A DNA stretch of 45,795 bases, taken from the NCBI GenBank assembly GCA_018399995.1, contig JAGYMU010000008.1, positions 1-45,795 on the forward strand, read 5' to 3'. Both the position numbers and the translations under genes were made by a program. Under the pieces are notes generated by a model. The model was not told the origin of the DNA. It was given only the letters and a program-made list of their open reading frames with translations, and ran no database searches. Below are positions 34,446 through 42,503 of the stretch, piece after piece. The DNA comes from Halanaerobiales bacterium. Its GTDB lineage: Bacteria > Bacillota > Halanaerobiia > Halanaerobiales > M55B127. Numbering within the stretch: the stretch's first letter is position 1; each line of letters opens with the position of its first letter.

Positions 34446-36095
34446 ATGCCAGAGATATATTATAATAATACTAAATATAGTATAATACATAAAATAAAAG
34501 CCATAGATTTATTGTCAGAACTAAAAATAAAACAAAAAGATAATGTGGTGGGCATTAAAATAAACAATGATATATTTGATCTTAATTATGAGATTGAAAA
34601 AGAATGCGAAGTAGAATTCATATATAATGATACACCAGTGGGAAACAGGATATATAAGAGAAGTCTCTTTATTTTAATGGCAAAAGCAGTTTATGAAATT
34701 TATGAAGATGAAATATTAAATATTGAACACTCCTTAAGTAATGGTATTTATTGTGAATTAAACGATGATAATGCGTTAAGCAAATATGATTTAGAACAAA
34801 TAGTTGATAAAATGCAAAAGTTAGTTGAACAAGATTATGAAATAAAAAGGCACCTGATGCCCAAACAAGAAGCAATATCTTTACTTGATGAACAGGGCAA
34901 TCAAGAAAAAATAAGGATCATAAAACAAAAAAAGTTAAGGGAAGTTAAGTTATATGAAATTGATGGTTATTATAACTATCATTATTATCCTGTGTTACCT
35001 AAAACTGGTTATTTAAATAAATTTAAACTGCATTATCATTTTCCCGGTTTTGTTTTATTATATCCATCCATCCACAAACCTGATCAGATTAATGATTTTG
35101 TTGATCAGCCTAAATTATCTGATATATTTTATGATTATGAGAAGTTAGGCGATATATTAGGGGTTGGTTTTGTACCTGATTTAAACGAAAAGATAGAAAC
35201 AAATAATTATGGAGAACTGATAAGAATTTCAGAAGGACTTCATGAGAAACATATTGTTAATATAGCTGATCAAATAGAAGCCCACAAAAAAGTTAAAAGA
35301 ATTATTTTAATTGCTGGTCCTTCTTCTTCAGGTAAGACAACCTTTACCAAACGGCTCTCTACTCAGCTGAGAATCAATGGCTTAAAGCCTTTTTCAATTT
35401 CTACTGACGATTATTTTGTTAATAGAGATAAAACACCTTTAGATGAAGATGGGAACTTTGATTTTGAATCTATACATGCAATTAATTTAGAATTATTTAA
35501 TGAACATCTGGTCAGATTGATGAAAGGTGAAAAAGTAAGTTTACCCAGGTTCAACTTCAAAAAAGGCATCAGAGAAGAAAGTAATAATGTAATTGAATTG
35601 AGTTTTGATCAGCCGATTTTAATTGAGGGTATACACAGTTTAAATAATGAGTTAACAGAGATCATTCCTGAAGATCATAAATACAAGATATTTGTGAGTG
35701 CTTTAACCCAATTAAATATAGACAAACAAAATAGAATACCCACTTCTGATACAAGATTGATCAGAAGAATTGTGCGAGATAATTTATATAGAGGGCATTC
35801 TGCTTATGATACCCTAGAGATGTGGGGAAGGGTAAGAAAAGGGGAAGAGGTCAACATTTACCCTTATCAGGAGAATGCTGATGTAATGTTTAATTCAGCA
35901 CTAATTTATGAACTGGCAGTTCTAAAAAACTGTGCTGTAGATCTTTTAGAAGGGATTAATAATGATAACACGTATTATTATGAAGCCAAAAGACTGCTGG
36001 AGGTATTAGCCAACTTCAAGAACATGCCTTCTGATGATATACCAAAAACATCTATTTTAAGGGAGTTTATTGGAGGTAGTGTATATAAGAAATGA
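34446..36095 (+). CDS. Uridine kinase-like nucleoside kinase with TGS/ThrRS-like N-terminus
   Basis: A 549-aa protein. The N-terminal ~60 residues resemble a TGS domain (KAIDLLSELKIKQKDNVVGIKIN), and the next region to about 230 resembles the second domain of threonyl-tRNA synthetase. The C-terminal half is a P-loop phosphoribulokinase/uridine kinase fold with Walker A GPSSSGKTT (291-299), FSISTDDYFVNRD, and RLIRRIVRDNLYRGHSAYDTLEMW. This architecture is common in Firmicutes and Thermotoga and is annotated as nucleoside kinase. Substrate preference is unproven. AAGGAAGTGAG provides the ribosome-binding site. It converges with the nucleotidase gene, only 8 nt away. Confidence 0.87.
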   Translation: MPEIYYNNTKYSIIHKIKAIDLLSELKIKQKDNVVGIKINNDIFDLNYEIEKECEVEFIYNDTPVGNRIYKRSLFILMAKAVYEIYEDEILNIEHSLSNGIYCELNDDNALSKYDLEQIVDKMQKLVEQDYEIKRHLMPKQEAISLLDEQGNQEKIRIIKQKKLREVKLYEIDGYYNYHYYPVLPKTGYLNKFKLHYHFPGFVLLYPSIHKPDQINDFVDQPKLSDIFYDYEKLGDILGVGFVPDLNEKIETNNYGELIRISEGLHEKHIVNIADQIEAHKKVKRIILIAGPSSSGKTTFTKRLSTQLRINGLKPFSISTDDYFVNRDKTPLDEDGNFDFESIHAINLELFNEHLVRLMKGEKVSLPRFNFKKGIREESNNVIELSFDQPILIEGIHSLNNELTEIIPEDHKYKIFVSALTQLNIDKQNRIPTSDTRLIRRIVRDNLYRGHSAYDTLEMWGRVRKGEEVNIYPYQENADVMFNSALIYELAVLKNCAVDLLEGINNDNTYYYEAKRLLEVLANFKNMPSDDIPKTSILREFIGGSVYKK

Positions 36096-36103
36096 TATTT
36101 AAA

Positions 36104-36697
36104 TCAAGACATCGAATCTTGTCTGGTTAAACTGGGCAGCAATGTTTTTAAAACACTTTGAATTTCTAACCAGTTATTTACTCGTAATAAATGTTTTTGT
36201 TCTTTGATATTTTGATTGTGATATTTGTCAACAAGGATAACAGGTATGTGTTTTTTTAATAATTGATCTGCATTAGATTGATTGTCTTCTATAAAAATCT
36301 TTATATTTTTTTCAACAGCCAGATCTGCTTTGTTGTGTTCATGAAATAAATAGTTGTAGTTAACATCATGTTGTTGAAGCCATTTAATAGTTAGGGGTCT
36401 AAATTCCTGATGTCTAGCTGTAATCAAATATATTGTGTGTCCATTTTCTATAAGATGATCTATAGTTTTTTTGGCATTGTCAGCTATATCAACACTAGAA
36501 TAAATATCATACAATTTTTTATTTAAAAAATCTTGTAAGTCTTCTAGTGGAAGATCATAAGCCCTTTTAAAATCATATACATCTTTTTTTCTGATTATTT
36601 TTTTAGAAAAATAATTGTTTAGAGCCCTTAACCATATATTTTCTTGTCCTTTTTTTTCTTTTGTAATAACACCATCTATATCAATTCCAATGTTCAA
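36104..36697 (-). CDS. HAD-superfamily 5' nucleotidase, NT5C-like
   Basis: A 197-aa cytosolic phosphatase on the - strand. The N-terminal IDIDGV (residues 5-10) is the HAD nucleophile motif DxDxV. Motif II is LITARHQEF, and the C-terminal FIEDNQSNADQLL gives the acidic magnesium site. The pattern matches the NT5C/5'(3')-deoxyribonucleotidase group, but small HAD phosphatases vary widely in substrate. It uses a TTG start (NIGIDIDGVI) 8 nt after GGAGG. It is divergent from nth and convergent with the kinase gene upstream, a single-gene insertion in an otherwise + strand array. Confidence 0.82.
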   Translation of the reverse strand: MNIGIDIDGVITKEKKGQENIWLRALNNYFSKKIIRKKDVYDFKRAYDLPLEDLQDFLNKKLYDIYSSVDIADNAKKTIDHLIENGHTIYLITARHQEFRPLTIKWLQQHDVNYNYLFHEHNKADLAVEKNIKIFIEDNQSNADQLLKKHIPVILVDKYHNQNIKEQKHLLRVNNWLEIQSVLKTLLPSLTRQDSMS

Positions 36698-36808
36698 AAT
36701 TATTGCCTCCTTAATTTAAAAAACCTATATATTGTGATATACTTTTTTTAGATGTTCAATAATTATTCTAACATTTATTTTGTAAAATTTCCAGAAAGGA
36801 GTTGTAAT

Positions 36809-37447
36809 ATGTCCAAGAACCTTGGTAATATTATAGAATACTTCTCAGAGAAATACCCCAAGCCAGAGTCTGCTTTAAATTTTATGACCCCGTTTCAGCT
36901 TCTTATTGCAACCATAATGTCTGCTCAAACCACAGATGTACAGGTTAATAAGGTGACCGAAAAGTTATTTAATAAATTTGAGGAGCCCAAAGATTTTGCT
37001 AAATTAAGTTATGAAGAACTAGAAAAAGAAATCAAATCTATTGGTCTTTATAAAAATAAGAGCAAATACATTATAAAAAGCAGTAAGATGATTATTAATG
37101 AATACTCAAATGAGGTACCGAAAAGCAGGAAAAAATTAATGAACTTACCTGGGGTAGGACGCAAAACTGCTAATGTGGTTTTAGCAAATGCTTTTAAACA
37201 AAATACTATAGCTGTAGATACCCATGTCTTTAGAGTGGCAAACAGACTGGGTTTAGTTAATACTGATAAAACAGATCAGGTGGAAAAAACTTTAATGGAA
37301 GTAGTTCCAGAGAACTATTGGTCCAAATTCCATCATTGGTTAATTTTTCATGGTAGAGAAGTCTGTAAAGCACGTAATCCTGACTGTCAAGGATGTGCCT
37401 TAAAGTCTTATTGTAACTATTATCAAAATCAAATCAAAGGAGGTTGA
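36809..37447 (+). CDS. nth: Endonuclease III
   Basis: Bifunctional DNA glycosylase/AP lyase for oxidised pyrimidines in base-excision repair. The helix-hairpin-helix LPGVGRKTANVVL includes catalytic Lys119, and VDTHVFRVANRLGL holds catalytic Asp137. The 4Fe-4S cluster ligands are Cys186-x6-Cys193-x2-Cys196-x5-Cys202, exactly the family spacing. The track start at 36752 adds 19 residues; AAAGGAG at 36795-36801 sets ATG 36809 (MSKNLGNII), giving the usual 212 aa. The next gene's ribosome-binding site lies within its last codons. Confidence 0.95.
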   Translation: MSKNLGNIIEYFSEKYPKPESALNFMTPFQLLIATIMSAQTTDVQVNKVTEKLFNKFEEPKDFAKLSYEELEKEIKSIGLYKNKSKYIIKSSKMIINEYSNEVPKSRKKLMNLPGVGRKTANVVLANAFKQNTIAVDTHVFRVANRLGLVNTDKTDQVEKTLMEVVPENYWSKFHHWLIFHGREVCKARNPDCQGCALKSYCNYYQNQIKGG

Positions 37448-37452
37448 TCAAT

Positions 37453-38187
37453 TTGTTAAAAATAAAAAAGATATTCTTATTAGTATTTGTTATGATATTG
37501 ATATTTTCTGTTTCTTTGCAAGCACAGGATCTTCTGGAAATGGGGATAGAAAAATACAATAAAGGAAGTTATCAAAATGCGATTGATTATCTAACTGACT
37601 ATGCAGCAGAAAATAGTGATAGTTACTTATCCCACTTTTATTTAGGTCTCAGTTATACAGAATTACAGCAATTTGACTTAGCAATTAGCTCTTTTAACTA
37701 TGCCAGAAAGATAAAAGGCGACTCATATAATTTGCTTGTGAATTTAGCACGTGCTCATTACAACAACAATGAAAAAGATATGGCTCATGATTTATTGATA
37801 AAAGCTAAGGGCTATAAACCTATTGACGAACAGGTCTATAATTTACTGGGTTTAATTGAGATGGATAAACAGGAATATGAAGAATCTATAGAGTATTTCA
37901 AAAAAGCCATCGAATTAGAAGATGATAATTTATATGTATATAACAATATAAGCCTGGCTTATATTCATATAGGTGAATTCAAAGAAGCTGAAAAATATAT
38001 AGTGAAAGCAGTAGAATTAGATCCTTTTGAACCCTATGTCTATAATAATGCAGGAGTAATTTATGAGAATCTCACACGATATGAAGAAGCTCTTAATTAT
38101 TACAATAAAGCACTCGCTGTTGATCCTGATTATAAAAAGGCTGAAATAAATTTAGCAAGGATAAAGAGCAAATTATCTGAGGAGTGA
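37453..38187 (+). CDS. Exported tetratricopeptide-repeat protein
   Basis: A 244-aa protein with an N-terminal hydrophobic signal (KKIFLLVFVMILIFSVSLQAQD); the ALQAQ-like site suggests signal-peptidase I cleavage, and there is no lipobox cysteine. The remainder is about five or six TPR units (for example YNLLGLIEMDKQEYEESIEYFKKAIELEDDN and YNNAGVIYENLTRYEEALNYYNKALAVDPDY). It is probably a scaffold for protein complexes on the outer membrane face; the partner is unknown. AAAGGAGG abuts the track's TTG at 37444, so TTG 37453, 9 nt downstream, is the likely start. It overlaps the end of the nth signal region. Confidence 0.82.
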   Translation: MLKIKKIFLLVFVMILIFSVSLQAQDLLEMGIEKYNKGSYQNAIDYLTDYAAENSDSYLSHFYLGLSYTELQQFDLAISSFNYARKIKGDSYNLLVNLARAHYNNNEKDMAHDLLIKAKGYKPIDEQVYNLLGLIEMDKQEYEESIEYFKKAIELEDDNLYVYNNISLAYIHIGEFKEAEKYIVKAVELDPFEPYVYNNAGVIYENLTRYEEALNYYNKALAVDPDYKKAEINLARIKSKLSEE

Positions 38188-38191
38188 TAAT

Positions 38192-38611
38192 GTGTTGAAA
38201 AAATTCAAACCGAGTGATGCCTATATGGGTAGATTAGAAAAAGGTGATGATCTTTTAAAAGAGCTTACTAATATTGTGCATCAAAAAAAAATTGAAGCTG
38301 CAAGTATCAAAGTGATCGGAGCAGTTCAAAAAGCTAAAATAGGATATTATGATCAAGATGAATTTGAATATAAATATAAAGAGTTTGACCAGGCATTGGA
38401 AATAGTGAGTTGTATAGGTAATATATCTATACTAGAAGGAAAACCGTTTATCCATGCCCATATTATTCTGGCAGATAAAGAGGGAAACTGTTATGGAGGT
38501 CATTTAGCTGAAGGTTCTAAAGTATTTGCAGCTGAGTTTGTAATTCAGACTTTTGAGGGAAATAAATTGATGAGGGAATTTCAAGATGATACCAAATTAA
38601 AGCTGTGGTAA
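38192..38611 (+). CDS. PPC (DUF296) domain protein
   Basis: A 139-aa stand-alone PPC domain of the type found in plant AT-hook proteins and as small bacterial trimers. The family blocks FKPSDAYMGRLEKGDDLLKEL, AASIKVIGAVQKAKIGYYD, GNISILEGKPFIHAHIILADKEGNCYGGHLAEG and VFAAEFVIQTFEG are all present. HAHIILAD..GGHL contains the conserved histidines proposed to bind metal. The function in bacteria is uncertain; DNA binding is often annotated without proof. The start is GTG 38192 (or TTG 38195) after GAGGAGTGAT, 4 nt after the TPR gene. Confidence 0.85.
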   Translation: MLKKFKPSDAYMGRLEKGDDLLKELTNIVHQKKIEAASIKVIGAVQKAKIGYYDQDEFEYKYKEFDQALEIVSCIGNISILEGKPFIHAHIILADKEGNCYGGHLAEGSKVFAAEFVIQTFEGNKLMREFQDDTKLKLW

Positions 38612-38628
38612 AAAGAAAGGAGCAGCAG

Positions 38629-39942
38629 ATGAAAAAAATTTATGTAATAGATACAAATGTTTTGCTTGATGATCCTGAGGCAGTTTTTGATTATCAGGAC
38701 AATGAAGTTATAATTCCACTGGCAGTTTTAGAAGAGCTAGATGACCAAAAGCATAAAACTTCTGATATAGGTTATAATGCTCGGGAAACATCTAGAATTT
38801 TAGATGGTCTCAGTGAAAAAGGAAAACTAAATAAAGGCATAAAATTAGAAAACGGAGGTTGTCTGAAAATATTAATTGACAAAAAAGAATTAAGGCTTCC
38901 ACCTCATCTCAGTGCCACTAAAATTGATAACAGAATTTTATCTGCGGCTATAAAATTAAAAGAAGATAATGAGGATAAAAAAGTTATAATGGTTTCCAAT
39001 GATATTAATTTGAGATTAATTGCAAATGCCTTTGATATTGAAACAAAAGATCATAAAGGCAATGGCATAAATGGCGAAGAGCTTTATGATGGATTTACAG
39101 AGATAAAAACTAAGGGTGAAATTATTGATGAATTTTATTCCAATAATCAATTAAGTCCTGATAAGATAGATGATGAATTCGATAAACTTTTTATACACCA
39201 AATGGTTCAACTATCCACATATGATAAAAGCCAGAAAAGTGCTTTAGGACGATTTGATGGTGAAAATATAGTGCCCCTCATTTTTGATAAAAAATCACCG
39301 ATGGGTATTGTTCCCTTAAATCGGGAACAAAAATTTGCTATTGAACTTTTACTAAACGATGATATAAAAGTTGTAACAGTTTCAGGTAAAGCAGGTACAG
39401 GCAAGACTCTACTTGCTTTAGCATCTGGTTTACAGAAGGTCATTAATGATAAAAAATACGACAGGGTTTTAATTGCAAGACCTGTAGTACCTATGGGCAA
39501 GGATATTGGTTTTTTACCTGGTTCTGTTGAAGAAAAATTAGAACCATGGATGCAGCCAATATTAGATAATCTTAATTTAATTATTCACAGTAATAAAGGT
39601 TCTTATTTGTCTATCGATCAGTTAATTGAAAATGATTTTATCCAGATTGAGGCCCTAACCTATATTAGGGGAAGGTCAATCCCAAATCAATATATTATAA
39701 TCGATGAAGCCCAGAATTTATCTAAACATGAGGTAAAAACTATTTTAACAAGAGTAGGCAAAAACTCTAAGATAATTTTAACAGGTGATCCCTTTCAAAT
39801 TGACAATCCCTATCTAAATAAAGTCAATAATGGACTATCACATGTAGCCAATCATTTTTATAAAGTGGAGATTGCCGGCCACATCATGCTCCTTAAAGGA
39901 GAGAGATCAGAAATTGCTAAAATAGCCAGCGAATTAATTTAA
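38629..39942 (+). CDS. PIN domain-PhoH family ATPase/RNase
   Basis: A 437-aa fusion of an N-terminal PIN ribonuclease domain (YVIDTNVLLDDPEAVF with Asp8/Asn10; later acidic residues in VSNDINLRL) and a PhoH-type P-loop ATPase with Walker A GKAGTGKT (253-260) and Walker B YIIIDEAQNL, then TGDPFQID. This is the long PhoH2/YlaK-like type, described in related bacteria as an RNA helicase with RNase activity. The track starts at GTG 38605; AAAGGAG at 38616-38622 sets ATG 38629 (MKKIYVIDTN). No toxin-antitoxin partner is apparent. A lysine-riboswitch unit follows. Confidence 0.9.
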   Translation: MKKIYVIDTNVLLDDPEAVFDYQDNEVIIPLAVLEELDDQKHKTSDIGYNARETSRILDGLSEKGKLNKGIKLENGGCLKILIDKKELRLPPHLSATKIDNRILSAAIKLKEDNEDKKVIMVSNDINLRLIANAFDIETKDHKGNGINGEELYDGFTEIKTKGEIIDEFYSNNQLSPDKIDDEFDKLFIHQMVQLSTYDKSQKSALGRFDGENIVPLIFDKKSPMGIVPLNREQKFAIELLLNDDIKVVTVSGKAGTGKTLLALASGLQKVINDKKYDRVLIARPVVPMGKDIGFLPGSVEEKLEPWMQPILDNLNLIIHSNKGSYLSIDQLIENDFIQIEALTYIRGRSIPNQYIIIDEAQNLSKHEVKTILTRVGKNSKIILTGDPFQIDNPYLNKVNNGLSHVANHFYKVEIAGHIMLLKGERSEIAKIASELI

Positions 39943-39978
39943 AATTAATACCAGAACTAATATAATCAGTCAAAATAC

Positions 39979-40007
39979 TTGACAGTAAAAATTATCTATT
40001 ATATACT
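39979..40007 (+). promoter_or_regulatory. Promoter of the lysine riboswitch transcript
   Basis: TTGACA at 39979-39984, 17-bp spacer, TATACT at 40002-40007. The predicted start near 40014 is about 35 nt before the riboswitch aptamer. Confidence 0.8.
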
Positions 40008-40048
40008 AATTTAAAATTAAATATCAGAAATTACCTCATCTTTGCTAA

Positions 40049-40237
40049 GGTGGGGTAGAGGCGCAGAATTAAAGAGTATCTTTTTATTTAAAAGAACCTG
40101 TTATAAAAAAAGCGAAAGGTGATTCTGCCGAAATTCTTAATTATTTGGTTCAAGTGATTAAGGATTGGGTCTGTATAAAAAATATACAGGACTGTCATTG
40201 AAGTATAAGCCATATTTCAATGTTGAGCTATCTCATT
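40049..40237 (+). promoter_or_regulatory. Lysine riboswitch (L box)
   Basis: The aptamer follows the lysine-riboswitch consensus block by block: GGTAGAGGCGC and AGAGTA at the 5' end, GCGAAAGGTG, GCCGAA, TTGGGTCTGT, ACAGGACTGTCA and GAGCTATCTC at the 3' end. The helices are visible: P1 GGGGTAG/CTATCTC, P2 GGCGCAGAAT/ATTCTGCC, P3 AATTCTTAAT/ATTAAGGATT, P4 CTGTATA/TATACAG and P5 ATTGAA/TTCAAT. A terminator follows at 40285, giving transcriptional control: lysine should switch the downstream transporter off. Confidence 0.95.
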
Positions 40238-40266
40238 AAAAGGCGAAAAGGAGGTGGTTTCTACTG

Positions 40267-40326
40267 GTGCAATCAGAATTCATACCCAGCGGGAATCCCG
40301 TTGGGTTTTTTGTTTATCTAAGATAA
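40267..40326 (+). other. Mini-ORF with strong ribosome-binding site inside the riboswitch expression platform
   Basis: AAAGGAGGTGG (about 40247-40257) is a strong Shine-Dalgarno sequence 9 nt before GTG 40267, which opens 19 codons (QSEFIPSGNPVGFFVYLR after the start) ending at TAA 40324-40326. The terminator hairpin lies entirely inside this ORF. GAGGTGG (40251-40257) can also pair with the 3' strand of riboswitch helix P1 (CTATCTC, 40228-40234), so the sequence may be there only for RNA folding. Confidence 0.3.
40285..40311 (+). terminator. Riboswitch-controlled terminator
   Basis: CCCAGCGGG (40285-40293) and CCCGTTGGG (40297-40305) form a 9-bp stem with one wobble and an AAT loop, followed by TTTTTT. 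It is the only GC-rich hairpin between the lysine aptamer and the transporter gene. Confidence 0.9.
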
Positions 40327-40374
40327 ATTTCAGACATTGTTATAAGACATAAAATAATATGGAGGGTCATAAAA

Positions 40375-41919
40375 ATGGATAATTATGGTTTAATATCTCT
40401 CATCCCACCTTTATTAGCCATATTTTTAGCATGGTGGAGTAAAGAGGTAATAATTTCATTATTTTTAGGAGTATTTTCAGGCGCTTTGATTTTAGCTGGC
40501 TATAATCCTATTACAGGTTTTGTAAATACCTTAGATAATTATATGTTGGCCTCGTTGGCTGATTCTTGGAATGCAGGAATCATTATATTTTTGCTATCAA
40601 TGGGGGGTATGATTGGCATCATAAACAGAGCTGGTGGTGTAATAGCAATTGGTGAGTATGTTGCTAAAAAAGCTAAATCCGTTAAAAATACACTGCTTGT
40701 AACCTGGTCAATGGGAGTGTTAATATTTTTTGATGATTATGCAAATACTTTAATAGTTGGCAATACAATGCGACCCATTACTGATAATATGAACGTATCA
40801 AGAGAGAAACTTTCTTTTGTAGTAGATCTAACAGCGGCGGCAGTTTCAAGTATAGTACCAATTTCAACCTGGATAGCATTTGAGGTGGGAGTTATAAAAG
40901 ATGGCTTTCAAAGTTTAGGTATTGAAGCGAGTGCTTATACGACCTTTGTTCAGACTATACCTTATAGATTCTATTCTATCTTTGCACTTGTATTTGCCCT
41001 AATAATAATTTATACTATGAAGGATTTTGGCCCTATGTATAAGGCAGAACACCGGGCGAGAACTACAGGACAGTCACTTAGACCTGGTTCTACTCCTATG
41101 GTTTCTAAAGAGCTGGAAGAGATTGAGAAACCTGAAGGTGTGTCCTTTAATATAGTAGATGCTTTTTTACCAATTCTAGTTGTCATAGTTGTAACATTAA
41201 TTGGTCTGTGGTATAACGGTGGGGGGAGTGCTCCAGAGGTAAGTATACAATCTGCTTTTGGTGATGCAGATGCCAGTGTAGTTCTACTTTGGGCTTCATT
41301 TGCTGGGAGTTTTACAGCTGCGTTAATTGCAATACTTAAGCGCATTTTAAACATTTCAGATGTTGTAGACAGCTGGATAGATGGTGCTAAATCAATGTTT
41401 ATAGCAACTATGATATTAATCTTAGCTTGGTCTATTGGGGGTATAACCGATGATCTGGGGACTGCTGACTTTCTGGTAGGAATTTTAGAAGGTAATTTAC
41501 CAGGATTTCTAATTCCAGTTTTACTCTTTGTAATTTCTGCTTTTATTGCATTTACAATAGGTAGTTCTTGGGGTACTGTTGCTATAGTCATGCCTCTGGC
41601 AATACCACTTGCCTTTAATATTTCCGCACCTATGTTGCCAGCCATTGGAGCTGTTTTAACTGCAGCAGTAATGGGGGATCATTGTTCACCTATTTCTGAT
41701 ACAACTATCATGTCTTCAACTGCTTCAGCAGTTGACCACATAGATCATGTATCAACACAATTACCTTATGCTCTGACTGTGGCAGCAGTTGCAGCAGTAG
41801 TTGGATTTTTACCAGCCGGATTGGGCTTATCGCCTTTAATCATTTTACCAGTCGGTGTATTAATACTTTATTTAATAGTGAAGATATTTGGCAAAAGTGT
41901 GAAAGCAGAGGAAATTTAA
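40375..41919 (+). CDS. lysW: NhaC-type transporter, predicted lysine importer (LysW-like)
   Basis: A 514-aa protein with about 11-12 membrane helices, of the NhaC Na+/H+ antiporter superfamily. Family-like blocks are LLAIFLAWWSKEVIISLFLGVFSGAL, NAGIIIFLLSMGGMIGIINRAGG, FFDDYANTLIVGNTMRPITD, TIGSSWGTVAIVMPLAIPLA and GDHCSPISDTTIMSSTASAVDHIDHV. Comparative genomics in the literature assigned L-box-controlled NhaC relatives (LysW) to lysine uptake; the riboswitch directly upstream supports that over a plain sodium/proton role. GGAGGG is 8 nt before the ATG. The gene stands alone between two terminators. Confidence 0.85.
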   Translation: MDNYGLISLIPPLLAIFLAWWSKEVIISLFLGVFSGALILAGYNPITGFVNTLDNYMLASLADSWNAGIIIFLLSMGGMIGIINRAGGVIAIGEYVAKKAKSVKNTLLVTWSMGVLIFFDDYANTLIVGNTMRPITDNMNVSREKLSFVVDLTAAAVSSIVPISTWIAFEVGVIKDGFQSLGIEASAYTTFVQTIPYRFYSIFALVFALIIIYTMKDFGPMYKAEHRARTTGQSLRPGSTPMVSKELEEIEKPEGVSFNIVDAFLPILVVIVVTLIGLWYNGGGSAPEVSIQSAFGDADASVVLLWASFAGSFTAALIAILKRILNISDVVDSWIDGAKSMFIATMILILAWSIGGITDDLGTADFLVGILEGNLPGFLIPVLLFVISAFIAFTIGSSWGTVAIVMPLAIPLAFNISAPMLPAIGAVLTAAVMGDHCSPISDTTIMSSTASAVDHIDHVSTQLPYALTVAAVAAVVGFLPAGLGLSPLIILPVGVLILYLIVKIFGKSVKAEEI

Positions 41920-42503
41920 GTAATAAGTTTATATATAAAAATCGTATTTATTCAATCAAACAAAAGATAATTGATTAGTTGGACTACTGTTTATACAAAA
42001 CAAAAACAATGAATTAAGTACCTAATGTTTTTTAAAAAGAGTCTTAATTTTAAATACGATAAAATAAAACTTATATATTCATGTTTAAGTAATCTTTACA
42101 TGGTTATAGATATGATTAAAATGGGTTATTGGAAATTTTCCAATAGCTCTTTTTATTATTTTTTATAGAAAAAATTTGTGATGTTTTTTTATACATTTAT
42201 TCCTGCTGTATATAAAGACAGGTTCAAATATTTTTTCTGATTTATAGTTTTGTAAATAAAACCTCAAATATAATTTTTTTAGCACAGATCGAAAATTTGT
42301 CTGCAATTTTCTTTAAATTGACATTTTCACAATCAGCTAAAACCTTTATCATTTATAAGGTTTGGGATTTAAACCTTAAATAAATACTTGCATTATAGAC
42401 AATATTAAGTGAAAATTTTAAACTACACCTTTCATTATGGCAGGGATAAACATTTTAATATAGAAACTATAATATACAGCAGTAAATTAAGGTGGTAAAA
42501 TTA
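41920..42503. other. Long intergenic gap before the TPR-SpoIID gene
   Basis: A 584-bp AT-rich gap without a credible ORF. It contains a perfect 10-bp inverted repeat ATCGTATTTA/TAAATACGAT at 41941-41950 and 42051-42060, the lysW terminator at 42123, and a set of three alternating 7-mers, AAACCTT (42340), AAGGTTT (42357) and AAACCTT (42371), that can form two mutually exclusive hairpins. TTGACA at 42318 has no acceptable -10 at 17 bp. I see no known RNA family. Confidence 0.5.
42123..42154 (+). terminator. Intrinsic terminator downstream of lysW
   Basis: GGGTTATTGG (42123-42132) pairs with CCAATAGCTC (42140-42149), 10 bp with two G-T wobbles, extendable by A-T pairs at the loop, then TTTTT. 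It lies about 200 bp after the lysW stop. Confidence 0.8.

Noticed and set aside
36698-36808. Overlapping divergent promoters between the nucleotidase and nth
   Set aside because: Candidate boxes on both strands match consensus at only about four of six positions in the -10, too weak to list.
38605-39942. PIN domain of the PhoH protein as a toxin of a toxin-antitoxin pair
   Set aside because: The PIN domain is fused to a full PhoH ATPase and the upstream gene is a PPC-domain protein in an operon, not a small antitoxin.
41010-41645. 211-aa minus-strand ORF inside the NhaC-type transporter gene
   Set aside because: It is a shadow of a hydrophobic reading frame: no start signals, no recognisable domain, and it is fully enclosed in lysW.
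41941-42060. 10-bp inverted repeat ATCGTATTTA/TAAATACGAT as a small mobile element
   Set aside because: The match stops at 10 bp in very AT-rich DNA, with no target duplication and a core of only 100 bp; chance or a loose hairpin is as likely.
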